From Pedobacter sp. Leaf216 (GTDB lineage Bacteria; Bacteroidota; Bacteroidia; Sphingobacteriales; Sphingobacteriaceae), in NCBI RefSeq assembly GCF_001421515.1, contig NZ_LMKM01000013.1, positions 1 through 64,000 on the forward strand: 64,000 nucleotides of DNA, given 5' to 3'. Below are positions 46,441 to 56,026 of the stretch, one piece after another; the stretch's first letter is position 1; every line of letters begins with the position of its first letter. The position numbers and the translations under genes are program-made. The notes below the pieces were generated by a model that did not search any database, had not been told where the DNA came from, and worked only from the letters and a program-made list of their open reading frames with translations.

Positions 46441-46500
46441 GGATTGAATATGCTGATAATCACTTTTCAATATTGTTGAGTGGATACCTTCAACAGCTAA

Positions 46501-46540
46501 TTACTCACTGGCACAAATTCAAATTCATGCCAGTGAATAA
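46501..46540. terminator. Strong hairpin between convergent genes
   Basis: TCACTGGCA / TGCCAGTGA arms (9 bp), extended by TTA/TAA across a mismatch. There is no long T run, but the position between the 55-aa gene and the leftward SDR suggests a shared terminator. Confidence 0.5.
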
Positions 46541-46543
46541 GAA

Positions 46544-47296
46544 TTACTTGGCCAGGTAGGTCATGCCGCCATCAACAAGAATTTCGGCACCAAGTAAAAA
46601 CGAAGAATCTTCAGATGCCAGGAAAACTGCTGTTTTACCAATATCAGATGGCTGCCCGATTCTGCCTATTGGCATTACACCTGCAAATTGAGTTTTTACA
46701 GCTTCAATATGTTCTGCAGGAACAAATTTATCAAATGCTGGCGTATCTGTAGTGCCCGGCGTAATTACATTTACCCTGATTTTTCTTTCTAACAAGTCGT
46801 TCGAAAAGCTTTTAGCAAAAAAGATTACCGCAGCTTTTGCCGCACCGTAAAGTCCGAATGAGGGGTATGCCCGATGTGCGGCATTAGATCCGATAAGGAT
46901 GATAGATCCTCCATCATTCATGTAAGGCAATGCTTTTTGTACAGTGAAGTAAACGCTTTTCAGGTTAAGATCCATCGTTTTATTATAGTCTTCTTCGCTA
47001 ACATCTGCTACGGTTCCGGTTGTTCCTGCACCGGCATTGGCTACCAGCACATCAATTTTGCCAAATTTTTCTGCTGTATCTTTAAACACCCGCTCCAAAT
47101 CGGCAAGGTTGGTTACATCTGCATTGAGGGCTATAAAATCATTGCCTAACTGATTAATGGAATGTTCTAAAGTTTGATGATTTCTGCCAACAATAGCTCC
47201 GGCAGCCCCCTCATTTTTAAACGCTTCAGCTATACCAAATCCAATGCCGCTATTACCGCCTGTAATTACGGCTACTTTGTTTTTTAATTTACTCAT
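46544..47296 (-). CDS. Short-chain dehydrogenase/reductase
   Basis: Rossmann oxidoreductase of 250 aa. GGNSGIGFGIAE loop, NAGAG, Ser in LIGSNAAH and YGAAKA (Tyr-x3-Lys). C-terminal DGGMTYLAK. It reads leftward, downstream of a Crp-like gene reading the same way, which may control it. Confidence 0.92.
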   Translation of the reverse strand: MSKLKNKVAVITGGNSGIGFGIAEAFKNEGAAGAIVGRNHQTLEHSINQLGNDFIALNADVTNLADLERVFKDTAEKFGKIDVLVANAGAGTTGTVADVSEEDYNKTMDLNLKSVYFTVQKALPYMNDGGSIILIGSNAAHRAYPSFGLYGAAKAAVIFFAKSFSNDLLERKIRVNVITPGTTDTPAFDKFVPAEHIEAVKTQFAGVMPIGRIGQPSDIGKTAVFLASEDSSFLLGAEILVDGGMTYLAK

Positions 47297-47387
47297 GATT
47301 TACCTATTTAATGTTAGGTCAAAGATGCACTTGCGCAAGGAGCTGCATCTTATCAAAAGTCATTAAATACGCTTGATAAAGATCAAT

Positions 47388-47978
47388 CTACCGGGAAGAG
47401 TTCTTCCTGATCCGGCTTAAGGTTTCGGGGGTTAAACCCAGGTAAGAAGCAATTAAATTTTGCGGAAACCGCTGTATAAAATGTGGATAATCATTAATGA
47501 GTTCCTGAAAACGCTCTTCGCCGGTTAAGCTAATGGCATTCTGCATCCTCTTCTGTGCCGCTATGGTATTGTTCTGGCTAAGCACATTCTGCATTGCCGA
47601 AAAAGCGGGGATGGGCTTTATAAATTCCTCTACCAGGTTATGGGTAATCTGTAAGATCTCCATATCCTCTAACGCTTCTATATTAAAACGGCTTGGTATT
47701 AATTTGTAAAAACTTTCAAAATCGGCCAACCACCAGTTTTCAACACTTAATTTTAAAATATGTTCATGCCCTTTTTCATCTACCGTAAACGTTTTGGCTG
47801 CCCCTTTTACAATAAAGCCAGTATATTTACATACATCGCCTTCCTGTAAAAAGTATTGCCGCTTGCGGATTTTTTTTGGTTTAAAGTGAGTGGTAAGTAT
47901 TTGCTTATCTTCTACAGAAAGCGTTTGGCCTGAAAGTTTTTGAACATAATCGAACAGCGCCTGAAAATTATCCATCAT
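47388..47978 (-). CDS. Crp/Fnr family transcriptional regulator
   Basis: Protein of 196 aa. N-terminal cyclic-nucleotide-binding-like roll (KYTGFIVKGAAKTF) without the CRP phosphate cassette; C-terminal HTH with FPQNLIASYLGLTPETLSRI. Upstream of the SDR gene on the same strand, with 91 bases between. Confidence 0.9.
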   Translation of the reverse strand: MMDNFQALFDYVQKLSGQTLSVEDKQILTTHFKPKKIRKRQYFLQEGDVCKYTGFIVKGAAKTFTVDEKGHEHILKLSVENWWLADFESFYKLIPSRFNIEALEDMEILQITHNLVEEFIKPIPAFSAMQNVLSQNNTIAAQKRMQNAISLTGEERFQELINDYPHFIQRFPQNLIASYLGLTPETLSRIRKNSSR

Positions 47979-48144
47979 AGAAGTGCTTAAGGAGAAGCTT
48001 CAAAAATAAAACTTTCAAATTGGTTTCAAAATAGCTTTACCCGAATGTACTTATTCTGCTTATAATTTCAGAACTACGCCATTGTGCAGATAAATCCCAC
48101 CTTTTTTTCTAACTTGAGTTAATTTTTTGTTTTACTAAAGCTCC

Positions 48145-50631
48145 ATGGTGAATATTAGCATATTCTTTCGACCCTTTTCAATCCAACTGATATTACTCTT
48201 ATTGCCAATTGTTTTGCTGGCACAAAATAAGTCTCAGGTAAAAGACACTGTGCATAGTGATACTGCTAGGATTGGATTTGTAGAAAAAATGCAGCGATTC
48301 GCAAAGCAATCAGCAAGTTCGAGCGCGAAAGAATTTGAGTCTGATAAGGCCCTGCTGGCGCAAAACAAAATTTTTGAAGAGGTTAAACGAAACCTGCAAA
48401 AGGCAAAAATGTTCCTTAAAAAGTCTCCGGATAATTTGGTTACAAAATCGCGGTTAGATGGCATTGATAAAGATTTTAAAACAGCAATTGATGGGGTAAT
48501 CATTAATACGGGAAGCGCGCAGACCTTCAGAAACTTGACCGCGACATCTAAAATCTTAACCGAGCTACAGGTTAAAGCCGCCGCTATTAAATTGATTCTG
48601 GATGTACATCAAGAGCAGCTTAATACCTTCAGGTACAAGTTAGACTCATTATTAAGCATTCCTGCCCTGTTCAAATTTTCTAATGATTCTGCAGTCCTAA
48701 CCAGGTATATCGGACAGATCAAAGTGGTGGCTTACCAATATCATCCTATTGACAGCCTGTTAAAGCAAGATCTTTTGCGCACAACGGCTCTTTTAAATAG
48801 AACAAACCTATTGGTATTTAACCTGCAAATCAGTCAGGAAGAAATATCTGCTTACCAGCAGGATATGGCTAGGAATTCTTTTAAGAGAGAATTTGCCAAT
48901 ATTTGGGATTCGGCCGTTTACAGCAGGCCTTTTAAAGAAATTCTTCAACAGGCAGAGGCAAAGGGAATGCTGACACTTATTTTTTACCTTGAAAATAACG
49001 TAGGGAAATTATTTGTTGTTCTATTGCTGATATTATGCTCATTTCTGTATATCCGCTCCCTGAAATCAATTTATAAAGAACAAGATCTTTTAACTGATAA
49101 TTTTGAAGGTAAGCTGGTACTTCGTTATCCGCTGCTTTCGGCTATATTATTGGTACTAAATGTATCGCAATTTATGTTCATCTCTCCTCCATTTGTTTTA
49201 AATGTGATTATCTGGACCCTATCTTGTTTATGTTTAACAGTGATGTTCAGGGCATTTATTACTCGGTATTGGATGCGTACCTGGCTATTGATGGTGGTGT
49301 TTTTCTTGGTTGCGGCTTTAGATAATCTTATTCTTCAGGCTTCAAGACCTGAAAGATGGTTGGTGCTGATCATTTCTACAGTAGGTTCGGTTGCAGGTGC
49401 AGTGATTATGATTACTGGAAAGAAGCAGGAACTCCGTGAGAAATTAATCGTTTTGGCAATTGGTTTAATGGTGTTGTTAGAATTCGGCTCTACCCTGGCA
49501 AACATATTTGGCAGGTACAATCTTGCCAAAACGCTTTTTATCGGTGGTTTTTTAAATGTTGTTATTGCCATTTTGTTTTTGTGGACTGTTCGCCTGATTA
49601 ATGAGGGCCTTTTTCTTGCATTTAGTGTATATAAGGAGCAGGATAAGAAACTTTTCTACCTCAACTTCGATAAGGTTGGTAAAAAGGTACCAATGTCTTT
49701 TTATTTTCTCCTTGTTTTTGGATGGATATTACTGCTTGGACGAAATTTTGCAGGTTTTGAATCTGTGGTAAACCCAGTTCAAGACTTTTTTGCTATAGAA
49801 AGAACCTTGGGTGAATACACCTTTACTATCAATGGTCTTTTGTTATTCTTCTTTATCATGGGTGTATCCGTTGTAACCTCGCAAGTGGTATCTTTCTTTG
49901 CGTCGGATAAGCACCTCGTACACGATAAACAGGGAAAAAAGAACGTAATGCAAGGGATAGGGAGCTGGTTGCTTTTAATTCGCATTGTTATATTAAGCGT
50001 TGGGCTTTTTCTTGCTATTGCAGCCGTGGGGATACCCCTTGATCGAATTACAATAGTAATTGGAGCACTAGGCGTAGGGATCGGATTTGGGTTACAGAAC
50101 ATTGTTAACAACCTGGTAAGTGGTTTAATTATCGCATTTGAAAAGCCCGTTAATGTTGGCGATGTGGTAGATATTGGCGGGCAGGCCGGAACAATGAAAT
50201 CGGTTGGTTTTAGAAGCAGTGTAATAACCACCTGGGATGGGGCGGATGTGGTGATGCCGAATGGGGACCTGTTGAGTTCGCATTTAATTAACTGGTCGCT
50301 GGCCGGAAACAAAAGACGTGTTTTTATTCCTTTAGGCATAGATTATGATTCTGATTTACCGGTTGTAAAAACGCTTGTAAGTCAAATTTTAGAAGAGGAG
50401 CAACGCATTTTGAAAAAGCCTTCATATGCGGTGCTTTACGATTCTTTTAGCGAAAGTTCAATTGATATGAAAATATATTTTTGGGTAAGGGATTTTAAGG
50501 AGGCAGCCCTAATTAAAAGTGATATTGTAACCGCTATTAACGAAAAGTTTAAAGCGAACGCGATAAAAATTCCTTTTCCACAACAAGAAATATACTTGCA
50601 TAATACCGTTCGCGGTAAGGAGGAAAGCTAA
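48145..50631 (+). CDS. Large MscS-family mechanosensitive channel
   Basis: Protein of 828 aa. A signal peptide or first helix (about 11-26) leads into a long periplasmic helical region (about 30-285), then about ten membrane helices and the MscS core: VVIGALGVGIGFGLQNIVNN (pore helix), GDVVDIGGQAGTMKSVGFRS, WDGADVVMPNG. The cytoplasmic vestibule ends near residue 820. It opens on membrane tension to release osmolytes. Confidence 0.93.
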   Translation: MVNISIFFRPFSIQLILLLLPIVLLAQNKSQVKDTVHSDTARIGFVEKMQRFAKQSASSSAKEFESDKALLAQNKIFEEVKRNLQKAKMFLKKSPDNLVTKSRLDGIDKDFKTAIDGVIINTGSAQTFRNLTATSKILTELQVKAAAIKLILDVHQEQLNTFRYKLDSLLSIPALFKFSNDSAVLTRYIGQIKVVAYQYHPIDSLLKQDLLRTTALLNRTNLLVFNLQISQEEISAYQQDMARNSFKREFANIWDSAVYSRPFKEILQQAEAKGMLTLIFYLENNVGKLFVVLLLILCSFLYIRSLKSIYKEQDLLTDNFEGKLVLRYPLLSAILLVLNVSQFMFISPPFVLNVIIWTLSCLCLTVMFRAFITRYWMRTWLLMVVFFLVAALDNLILQASRPERWLVLIISTVGSVAGAVIMITGKKQELREKLIVLAIGLMVLLEFGSTLANIFGRYNLAKTLFIGGFLNVVIAILFLWTVRLINEGLFLAFSVYKEQDKKLFYLNFDKVGKKVPMSFYFLLVFGWILLLGRNFAGFESVVNPVQDFFAIERTLGEYTFTINGLLLFFFIMGVSVVTSQVVSFFASDKHLVHDKQGKKNVMQGIGSWLLLIRIVILSVGLFLAIAAVGIPLDRITIVIGALGVGIGFGLQNIVNNLVSGLIIAFEKPVNVGDVVDIGGQAGTMKSVGFRSSVITTWDGADVVMPNGDLLSSHLINWSLAGNKRRVFIPLGIDYDSDLPVVKTLVSQILEEEQRILKKPSYAVLYDSFSESSIDMKIYFWVRDFKEAALIKSDIVTAINEKFKANAIKIPFPQQEIYLHNTVRGKEES

Positions 50632-50933
50632 AGATGCCCAGTACTTTTTGTAATTTATGGTTCAGATCGTTGTGTTTCCAATGGCATTAAGTTAAGCTCT
50701 GGTAACGGCTAATATAATTTAACCACAGATGAGAAGGATGCACACCGTTATAAAGATCCGTGCTTATCTGTGTCCATCTGTGGTTAAAACGCTAACTTAA
50801 TTGTGTCTTGCTACAATCAGAATGAAATCATAACAAATTCAAGCATATATGGCTCAATAATGCTGTTTAAAAATCCAACTATACTTTATTATTACGGTAA
50901 ATCACCCAAAAATTTGCGGTGGTTATAATGACG
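50632..50933. other. Intergenic gap after the MscS gene
   Basis: No gene. Holds the repeat at 50718-50788; the rest is AT-rich without an obvious terminator. Confidence 0.4.
50718..50788. repeat. Palindromic repeat with TTTAACCACAGATG ends
   Basis: TTTAACCACAGATG at the left and CATCTGTGGTTAAA at the right are perfect 14-bp inverted ends around a 43-base middle with GATCCGTGCTTATCTGTG. A fragment with ATCTGTGTTTATCTGT near 62007-62026 may be a decayed copy. This repeat type recurs in many Bacteroidota genomes. Confidence 0.75.
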
Positions 50934-51839
50934 CTAATTTGCTTTCTTAATAAAAAGGCTTAGATAATCTGCTGCAGTTGTCCATGCTGTTTGCCCAAAA
51001 ATCTCATTATCCAGGGTTGGGTGTTGAGTGGTGAACATCGAATACATGTATTGTGCCTGTTGCCATTTGGCGTACAATTCCATTTCTCCAGCAGGATTAT
51101 CTGCCCGCTGTTGCTTTATAAAGTTCGCAAACTGATCAAGGTCGCTAATTTTGTGGACAGTAAAATGTTCGTTGTTGATAGAATTTACAATTTGCGCTAA
51201 CATATTTGGGCTAACCTGAAAGCTGGCAATGTGGAGGTTACGCGGAGTTTCATCTTTAAGAGCGGCTTCAGCAGTAAAGTCTGCCGTATTTTCCATAGTA
51301 GTGAAATCAAGTTTCCAATCTGCCTTTTCGCCCCAGTAACCAATTGTTTTATTTTTTAAATCAAGCATGGGGGTATTGTATTTAAGAATATCGGCAAATG
51401 CACCGTTAAAAATTGATGTTGCCTGTATGGTTGTGCCATCTATATATGCTTTAAACTTTCTGCGAAGATCGAAATTTCTATTTTCCCCCTGTACCAATGG
51501 ATTATAATCGGTGCAGAAATCAGATGGAATGAATCTTTTTACACCACACTTTAGGGCGGCATCCAGCAAGGCACTTTGGTGATCAACAATTACCTCTTCT
51601 AAGCCTGCCAATGCAGAAACTACGCAATCTACACCCTCGCACGCATTTGCCAAACTTGTATGATCGCTGTATTGGGCCGTAATTGGCTCAATTCCATTTT
51701 TTACAAGCAGAGCAATTTTTTCAGCATCACTTTCCGGCCGTACAAGGGCTTTTACTACTGCGCCACGTTTAACTAGGGCCATGCAGATCATCGATCCCAA
51801 ATTGCCTGTTGCTCCTGCAACTAAAATTGTTTTTTTCAT
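50934..51839 (-). CDS. NmrA-like NAD(P)-binding protein
   Basis: Rossmann-fold protein of 301 aa related to NmrA/isoflavone reductase. N-terminal GATGNLGSMI cofactor loop, then VDCVVSALAG and VKRFIPSDF. It may be an oxidoreductase or redox sensor. Starts 17 bases downstream of the hydrolase stop, so the two are co-transcribed leftward. Confidence 0.87.
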   Translation of the reverse strand: MKKTILVAGATGNLGSMICMALVKRGAVVKALVRPESDAEKIALLVKNGIEPITAQYSDHTSLANACEGVDCVVSALAGLEEVIVDHQSALLDAALKCGVKRFIPSDFCTDYNPLVQGENRNFDLRRKFKAYIDGTTIQATSIFNGAFADILKYNTPMLDLKNKTIGYWGEKADWKLDFTTMENTADFTAEAALKDETPRNLHIASFQVSPNMLAQIVNSINNEHFTVHKISDLDQFANFIKQQRADNPAGEMELYAKWQQAQYMYSMFTTQHPTLDNEIFGQTAWTTAADYLSLFIKKAN

Positions 51840-51855
51840 TTCTTTTTAAGGTAGG

Positions 51856-52785
51856 TTATTTTTTTAAAAATTCGTTTACTGTTGCTATAACAGCTTCGGG
51901 GCATTCCTCAAATAGATAGTGCCCGCTTTCGGTCATCCCGGCCATCTCAAGGTTTTTACAAACATAGGGCAAAGCCATTTTCATGTAGTTATAACTTACA
52001 TAGCTTCCAATGCCAAGTACAGGCATTAATAAGGGTTGGTATGATTTTGCATCTTCGATATCGGTAATAAAACTCTGATACCATGCATTGGATGCCCGGA
52101 TACTTTCTTTATCGTTGTAGGCAGCAGCATAAATTGCGCACTCTTTTTCACTCATCAGCGATTCATCAATCATCACATAACGGAAAAGCCAGTCTATAAG
52201 GTACCTAAATCGACCTTCTAGAATCAGTTCAGGGAGGCCTTTCACCTGGTTAAAACCCATCCACCAAGCATAAGGTAAATTGGCATCCATTTTTTCTCCA
52301 AAGGTACCAGCGGTTGGTAGGAGTGCCATATGCATCATGCCTTCATTGGGGTGTATGCCATCTGCAACGATCAGTTTTTTTATATACTGAGGGAAGTTGA
52401 AGGCCAAACTCATGGCAACCATGCCACCAATATCATGGCCGATAATGTTCACCTGCTCAAGGTTGAGTATTTTTATCAGCTCCACAATATCCTGTGCCAT
52501 ATTCTTTTTATCAAAGCCGGATTCAGGTTTCTCTGATGTGCCCATTCCTCTGATATCCACTATAATTACCCGATGCGTTTTAGCAAGTTCAAGCGCAATT
52601 GGGCGATAAGAATACCAGGTTTGTGGCCAGCCGGGTAAGCATAATAAGGGTTCTCCCGAACCTCCATCAACGTAGTGAAGTTTAACTCCATTTACCTTTG
52701 CATAGCCGTTGGTAAAACCTGGAAAGTCTTCAATTAACTTTTCGTCAGGATAAGAAATATCATTTGCTATTGAATTTTGTTGCAT
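51856..52785 (-). CDS. Alpha/beta hydrolase, epoxide hydrolase-like
   Basis: Hydrolase of 309 aa. LCLPGWPQTWYSYR (oxyanion region with W), nucleophile Asp in IIGHDIGGMVAMSLAF, and a late His in TESGHYLFEE. The Asp nucleophile favours an epoxide hydrolase or dehalogenase over an esterase. First gene of a leftward pair with the NmrA-like gene; a Crp-like gene lies just upstream. Confidence 0.87.
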   Translation of the reverse strand: MQQNSIANDISYPDEKLIEDFPGFTNGYAKVNGVKLHYVDGGSGEPLLCLPGWPQTWYSYRPIALELAKTHRVIIVDIRGMGTSEKPESGFDKKNMAQDIVELIKILNLEQVNIIGHDIGGMVAMSLAFNFPQYIKKLIVADGIHPNEGMMHMALLPTAGTFGEKMDANLPYAWWMGFNQVKGLPELILEGRFRYLIDWLFRYVMIDESLMSEKECAIYAAAYNDKESIRASNAWYQSFITDIEDAKSYQPLLMPVLGIGSYVSYNYMKMALPYVCKNLEMAGMTESGHYLFEECPEAVIATVNEFLKK

Positions 52786-52859
52786 ATTGTCATGTTTTTT
52801 GTGATTTCAAAGTTAACATGACCACAGGTTGGTAAAACTACCAATTGGTAGTAAATGTT

Positions 52860-53429
52860 TTATCTGATTTTTGCCCTTATTCTGCTTAAGGCATTGGGGG
52901 TGATCCCCAGAATGGAAGCCAGGTGTTTCACAGGGATTTTCTTCAACAATTCGGGCATCTCTAAGAATCCTGCATAACGCTCTTCGGCAGACATGGTTTG
53001 AAAGTTAAGAAGTTGGTCTACCATCCTCGCCGCTGTGGCTTCCCATACTTTCCGCCCGAATTCTTCCCAGCTGGGAATGTGCGCATATAGAAAATCCATA
53101 TCCTTTTTGTCGATAATCAGCAGTTCTGTTTCTTCAATTGCCTGAATGTTAAACCTGGTGGGTTTTTGCGGATTCAAACTGGAAATTTCAGTGAAAAATT
53201 CATTTTGAAAACATACCCAGGTTGTATTTTCCTTGTTATTAAAATCATAATAAAACCGTAAACCTCCCTTTGAAATAAAGAAGTATTGGTTGGCAATTTG
53301 GCCGGTTTTCAGTACGAGCTTCCCTTTGGGTATCGATTTAAACCTGCACCGCGATAGTACAAGATCAAGCTCATGTTGTTCAATGGAAACAGTTCCTTTT
53401 ATGAAAGCGACAAACTCTGCGGTACGCAT
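52860..53429 (-). CDS. Crp/Fnr family transcriptional regulator
   Basis: Protein of 189 aa. N-terminal beta-roll (GQIANQYFFISKGGLRFYY), C-terminal HTH IPVKHLASILGITPNALSRI. It lies 74 bases upstream of the hydrolase-NmrA pair and is the best candidate regulator for it. Confidence 0.9.
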   Translation of the reverse strand: MRTAEFVAFIKGTVSIEQHELDLVLSRCRFKSIPKGKLVLKTGQIANQYFFISKGGLRFYYDFNNKENTTWVCFQNEFFTEISSLNPQKPTRFNIQAIEETELLIIDKKDMDFLYAHIPSWEEFGRKVWEATAARMVDQLLNFQTMSAEERYAGFLEMPELLKKIPVKHLASILGITPNALSRIRAKIR

Positions 53430-53596
53430 TTATTAAGCGGTTTTTATGGGGATTAAAAGCCGGACAATATACTGTATATGTTGGGGAATATTGAAATTTG
53501 TTTATGCAAAATATAAAGCCAAAGCCTAAAGGGTTATTCACTTTTGAAATATCGGGCAATCGAATTGCTCGCCATTAGCGGGAAATTGCGCTAATA

Positions 53597-53629
53597 AAAA
53601 AGCTCCAAAACATTTGTTCTGGAGCTTTT
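53597..53629 (-). terminator. Terminator after the CsbD-like gene
   Basis: AAAAGCTCCA / TGGAGCTTTT arms around a 13-base loop. Reading leftward the stem is followed by TTTTTTATTAG, so it ends the CsbD transcript. Confidence 0.8.
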
Positions 53630-53641
53630 AGGAGCTTGTGA

Positions 53642-53827
53642 TTATAAAGATTTAAGCCAATCTACAACCTGTTCGCGGGTTTTGCCGGTTTTTTGCTGTA
53701 ATTTTCCATAAAGTTCATCATCTTTTCCTTCTTCGTATTTCAGATCATCTTCCGTAAGATCTGCATAGGCCTGTTTTACTTTTCCTTTAAGCTCATTCCA
53801 GGCACCTTTTAATTCTAATTTGTCCAT
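53642..53827 (-). CDS. CsbD family stress protein
   Basis: Protein of 61 aa. The pattern [20 protein letters not shown] followed by [16 protein letters not shown] is the CsbD signature. Small helical proteins of this type are induced by general or osmotic stress in other bacteria. Together with the next genes it may form a stress envelope cluster. Confidence 0.92.
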   Translation of the reverse strand: MDKLELKGAWNELKGKVKQAYADLTEDDLKYEEGKDDELYGKLQQKTGKTREQVVDWLKSL

Positions 53828-53858
53828 TGTATTTGATTTTTTTGGTATTAACTACTAA

Positions 53859-54245
53859 TTAGTTTTGAACTTCTTTTGCGGCATAAATACTGTCGACAAC
53901 ATATTTGCTGTATCCTCTCCAGGGTAAAGTGCTTTTATATTCCTTATAATGCAGCTCATAAAATTTGCCACTGTTGCCCATCAATTTTGCTGCAATATTT
54001 TCGTCAGCTACAGAGAATTCAAATTCGTTGTTTTCAAGTGTTCCCTTTTGTCTGGAGCGCACTCCGCTTTGTATGAGTTTTCCTTCATTGGTTTTAAAAA
54101 CATAGCCTTTTTTAACGATGTAATTTAATTCCCCGGCTTTAACGCCCTCGCCAAAAACAAAAAAGTAATTGTAATAAGCAAAGCCGAAAAGCATTAAAAC
54201 GAAAATTACCGCTACAATGGTTCCTATTCTTTTCCCTTTAGTCAT
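53859..54245 (-). CDS. Single-helix membrane protein
   Basis: Protein of 128 aa; start moved from TTG 54260 to ATG 54245. One membrane helix near the N-terminus (about 7-27, with VAVIFVLMLFGFAYY) and a periplasmic domain with KKGYVFKTNEGKL and YYELHYKEY-type residues (here FYELHYKEYKS). Homologues are sometimes labelled 6-phosphogluconate dehydrogenase in databases, which the sequence does not support. Function unknown. Confidence 0.75.
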   Translation of the reverse strand: MTKGKRIGTIVAVIFVLMLFGFAYYNYFFVFGEGVKAGELNYIVKKGYVFKTNEGKLIQSGVRSRQKGTLENNEFEFSVADENIAAKLMGNSGKFYELHYKEYKSTLPWRGYSKYVVDSIYAAKEVQN

Positions 54246-54263
54246 GTTTTCTTTAATCAAGAT

Positions 54264-55277
54264 TTAAATTCGTTCTTCGGGTGTTATTTCAATAATTGTA
54301 AGCCTTTTTTTTGAGGCCAAAATTGCTCCGAAACCTGCACTAACAGCTCCCAATATCATACCGATGAAAGAGAAGATTGCAAATTTTGAAAGGGCTGAAG
54401 CCATTTCATCGCCCACCTTGCGCGCTTTTTGTTCTGCTTCTGCCTTAACCTCTTTAATCTTTTCTTTTGCTGTTTTTAAGGTGCTTACCCAGTTTGCTAC
54501 AATCTGTTCTGATTCAGCCTGGCTTTTTCCGGTTCTGTTTTTTACAATGTTTACCAATGCTTCCTGATCTACAGCATTGAAGGTAGAGTCGTTTTCAGAA
54601 AATAATTTAGAAACTAATGCATCTACTTTTTGCTGTGCCTCCTGAGGATTCTCCAGAACAGCTTCACCGGTTGATTCACCCAGACGGGATTCCTGATCAA
54701 GTTTTTTATTCAATTTATTGGGCTGTAATTCTTTTTTTTCAGTTTGCCTTAACAATAATTGAGCTTCATCTTTCATCTTCCCAAAAGTGTTTTTATCCAC
54801 ACCCAGTTGATCTTTAATCAGGTTACCTGCTTCTGGGGCTGCCGCCTTTATTCCTTCTCCGGCAAGAGAAAAGCCTTTGGTGATTACCGAGCCTACGCCA
54901 CCTACAATTTTTCCAACTGATGAAGTGATCAGGTAGATATTCAGGAAAGTGAGCAGGCACCAGGTGAGCAGCCCATGCAATACCAAATCCGTTTTTTGTA
55001 TGTGATTGGAGAACCAGCCAGCAGTCCATCCGCCTGTAAATATAGAAATTAGCATAGTTACTATCCACCAGATTAATGCTCCTGTACCAAGGCCGCTGAA
55101 AGGTTTGGCTTCATCGAGCGGATTAATGCTGCCGAAGCCTATGCCAAGCCCTAAGAAACTTAAAAGAAGTTGCACTGCTATGGCAATGAAAACCCCAGCA
55201 ATTATAGCACTCCATGATAGGCGGGTTAAAAATCCGAGGGCAGGTTTATTTCTTATGTGATCAATATTTTGTTCCAT
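54264..55277 (-). CDS. Multi-helix membrane protein with charged central domain
   Basis: Protein of 337 aa; start revised from 55406 to ATG 55277 (MEQNIDHIRN). Four hydrophobic helices near the N-terminus (within about 20-145), a charged, Gln-rich central domain with coiled-coil character (about 180-300), and a last helix near the C-terminus. Similar membrane proteins have been described as YrzE/PhnA-like, but the role is unknown. Part of the leftward stress-envelope group. Confidence 0.7.
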   Translation of the reverse strand: MEQNIDHIRNKPALGFLTRLSWSAIIAGVFIAIAVQLLLSFLGLGIGFGSINPLDEAKPFSGLGTGALIWWIVTMLISIFTGGWTAGWFSNHIQKTDLVLHGLLTWCLLTFLNIYLITSSVGKIVGGVGSVITKGFSLAGEGIKAAAPEAGNLIKDQLGVDKNTFGKMKDEAQLLLRQTEKKELQPNKLNKKLDQESRLGESTGEAVLENPQEAQQKVDALVSKLFSENDSTFNAVDQEALVNIVKNRTGKSQAESEQIVANWVSTLKTAKEKIKEVKAEAEQKARKVGDEMASALSKFAIFSFIGMILGAVSAGFGAILASKKRLTIIEITPEERI

Positions 55278-55421
55278 GATTTTGTTGTTAGATAGAAAAT
55301 TATTTAGGAGACCGCGATTGGAAATCGGCAAAACTTTAAACCGTTTGAGTTTATAAATAATGCGATGTATTAAAATAAATGCCGCTTTCGGGATGGAAAG
55401 CAGCATTTTAAATTTGATTTA

Positions 55422-56003
55422 TTAATTGGTAATATCTCTTTTTACCTTGTTGGCAGTCCGTTGTCCGGGCAGGTAGATTTGAAAACCGAATGAAAGGTTA
55501 ATGTTGTTCTGTGTTGTAGCACTTCCAAATCCAACCAGTCCATTGTATTTCAACAGGGTTTCAAGGCCAATATTTGGGGTAATGAAATAGGCAAAACCAG
55601 GGCCTACGCTTAGGTTTAATCCATTTGTATTTCCACCGCCATTGCTCACATTAACGCCACCTATACCCACTGTTGCTTCTGCAAAGAAACGTCCGTGGCG
55701 AAGTACTTCAGTATCTTTACCGGTATAGTAACGGCCCAATGCGCCAACACCATAGCTTGTTGTTGTATTGGAATTTTTGGCTGTTTCCAATCCAAAGTTT
55801 ACATAACCGCCAAGTGCTACATTATCCTGAATAAACCAGGCCGCTTTTGGTGTAATGTCTACACTGAAGATTTTCGGATCATCTAACCCAAGATTGATAT
55901 TGGTTAGGTTTCCGCCTACCAATACATTGCCTTTTTGAATTTGGGCATTGGCAGCAAGGATAGTTGTTGCTGAGATAATTACAGTTGCTAAAAATTTTTT
56001 CAT
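55422..56003 (-). CDS. Small outer-membrane beta-barrel protein
   Basis: Protein of 193 aa with a signal peptide (1-20, ending NAQ) and alternating aromatic strands; NVALGGYVNFGLE and GPGFAYFITPNIGLE are typical barrel strands. About eight strands would fit. It ends with a charged KVKRDITN tail. No enzyme motif. Confidence 0.8.
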   Translation of the reverse strand: MKKFLATVIISATTILAANAQIQKGNVLVGGNLTNINLGLDDPKIFSVDITPKAAWFIQDNVALGGYVNFGLETAKNSNTTTSYGVGALGRYYTGKDTEVLRHGRFFAEATVGIGGVNVSNGGGNTNGLNLSVGPGFAYFITPNIGLETLLKYNGLVGFGSATTQNNINLSFGFQIYLPGQRTANKVKRDITN

Positions 56004-56026
56004 GATTGATGTTATTTATTTAAGGA

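Noticed and set aside
48145..50631. MscS-type gene as an unusual system
   Set aside because: Large MscS proteins with long periplasmic parts are common in Bacteroidota; ordinary.
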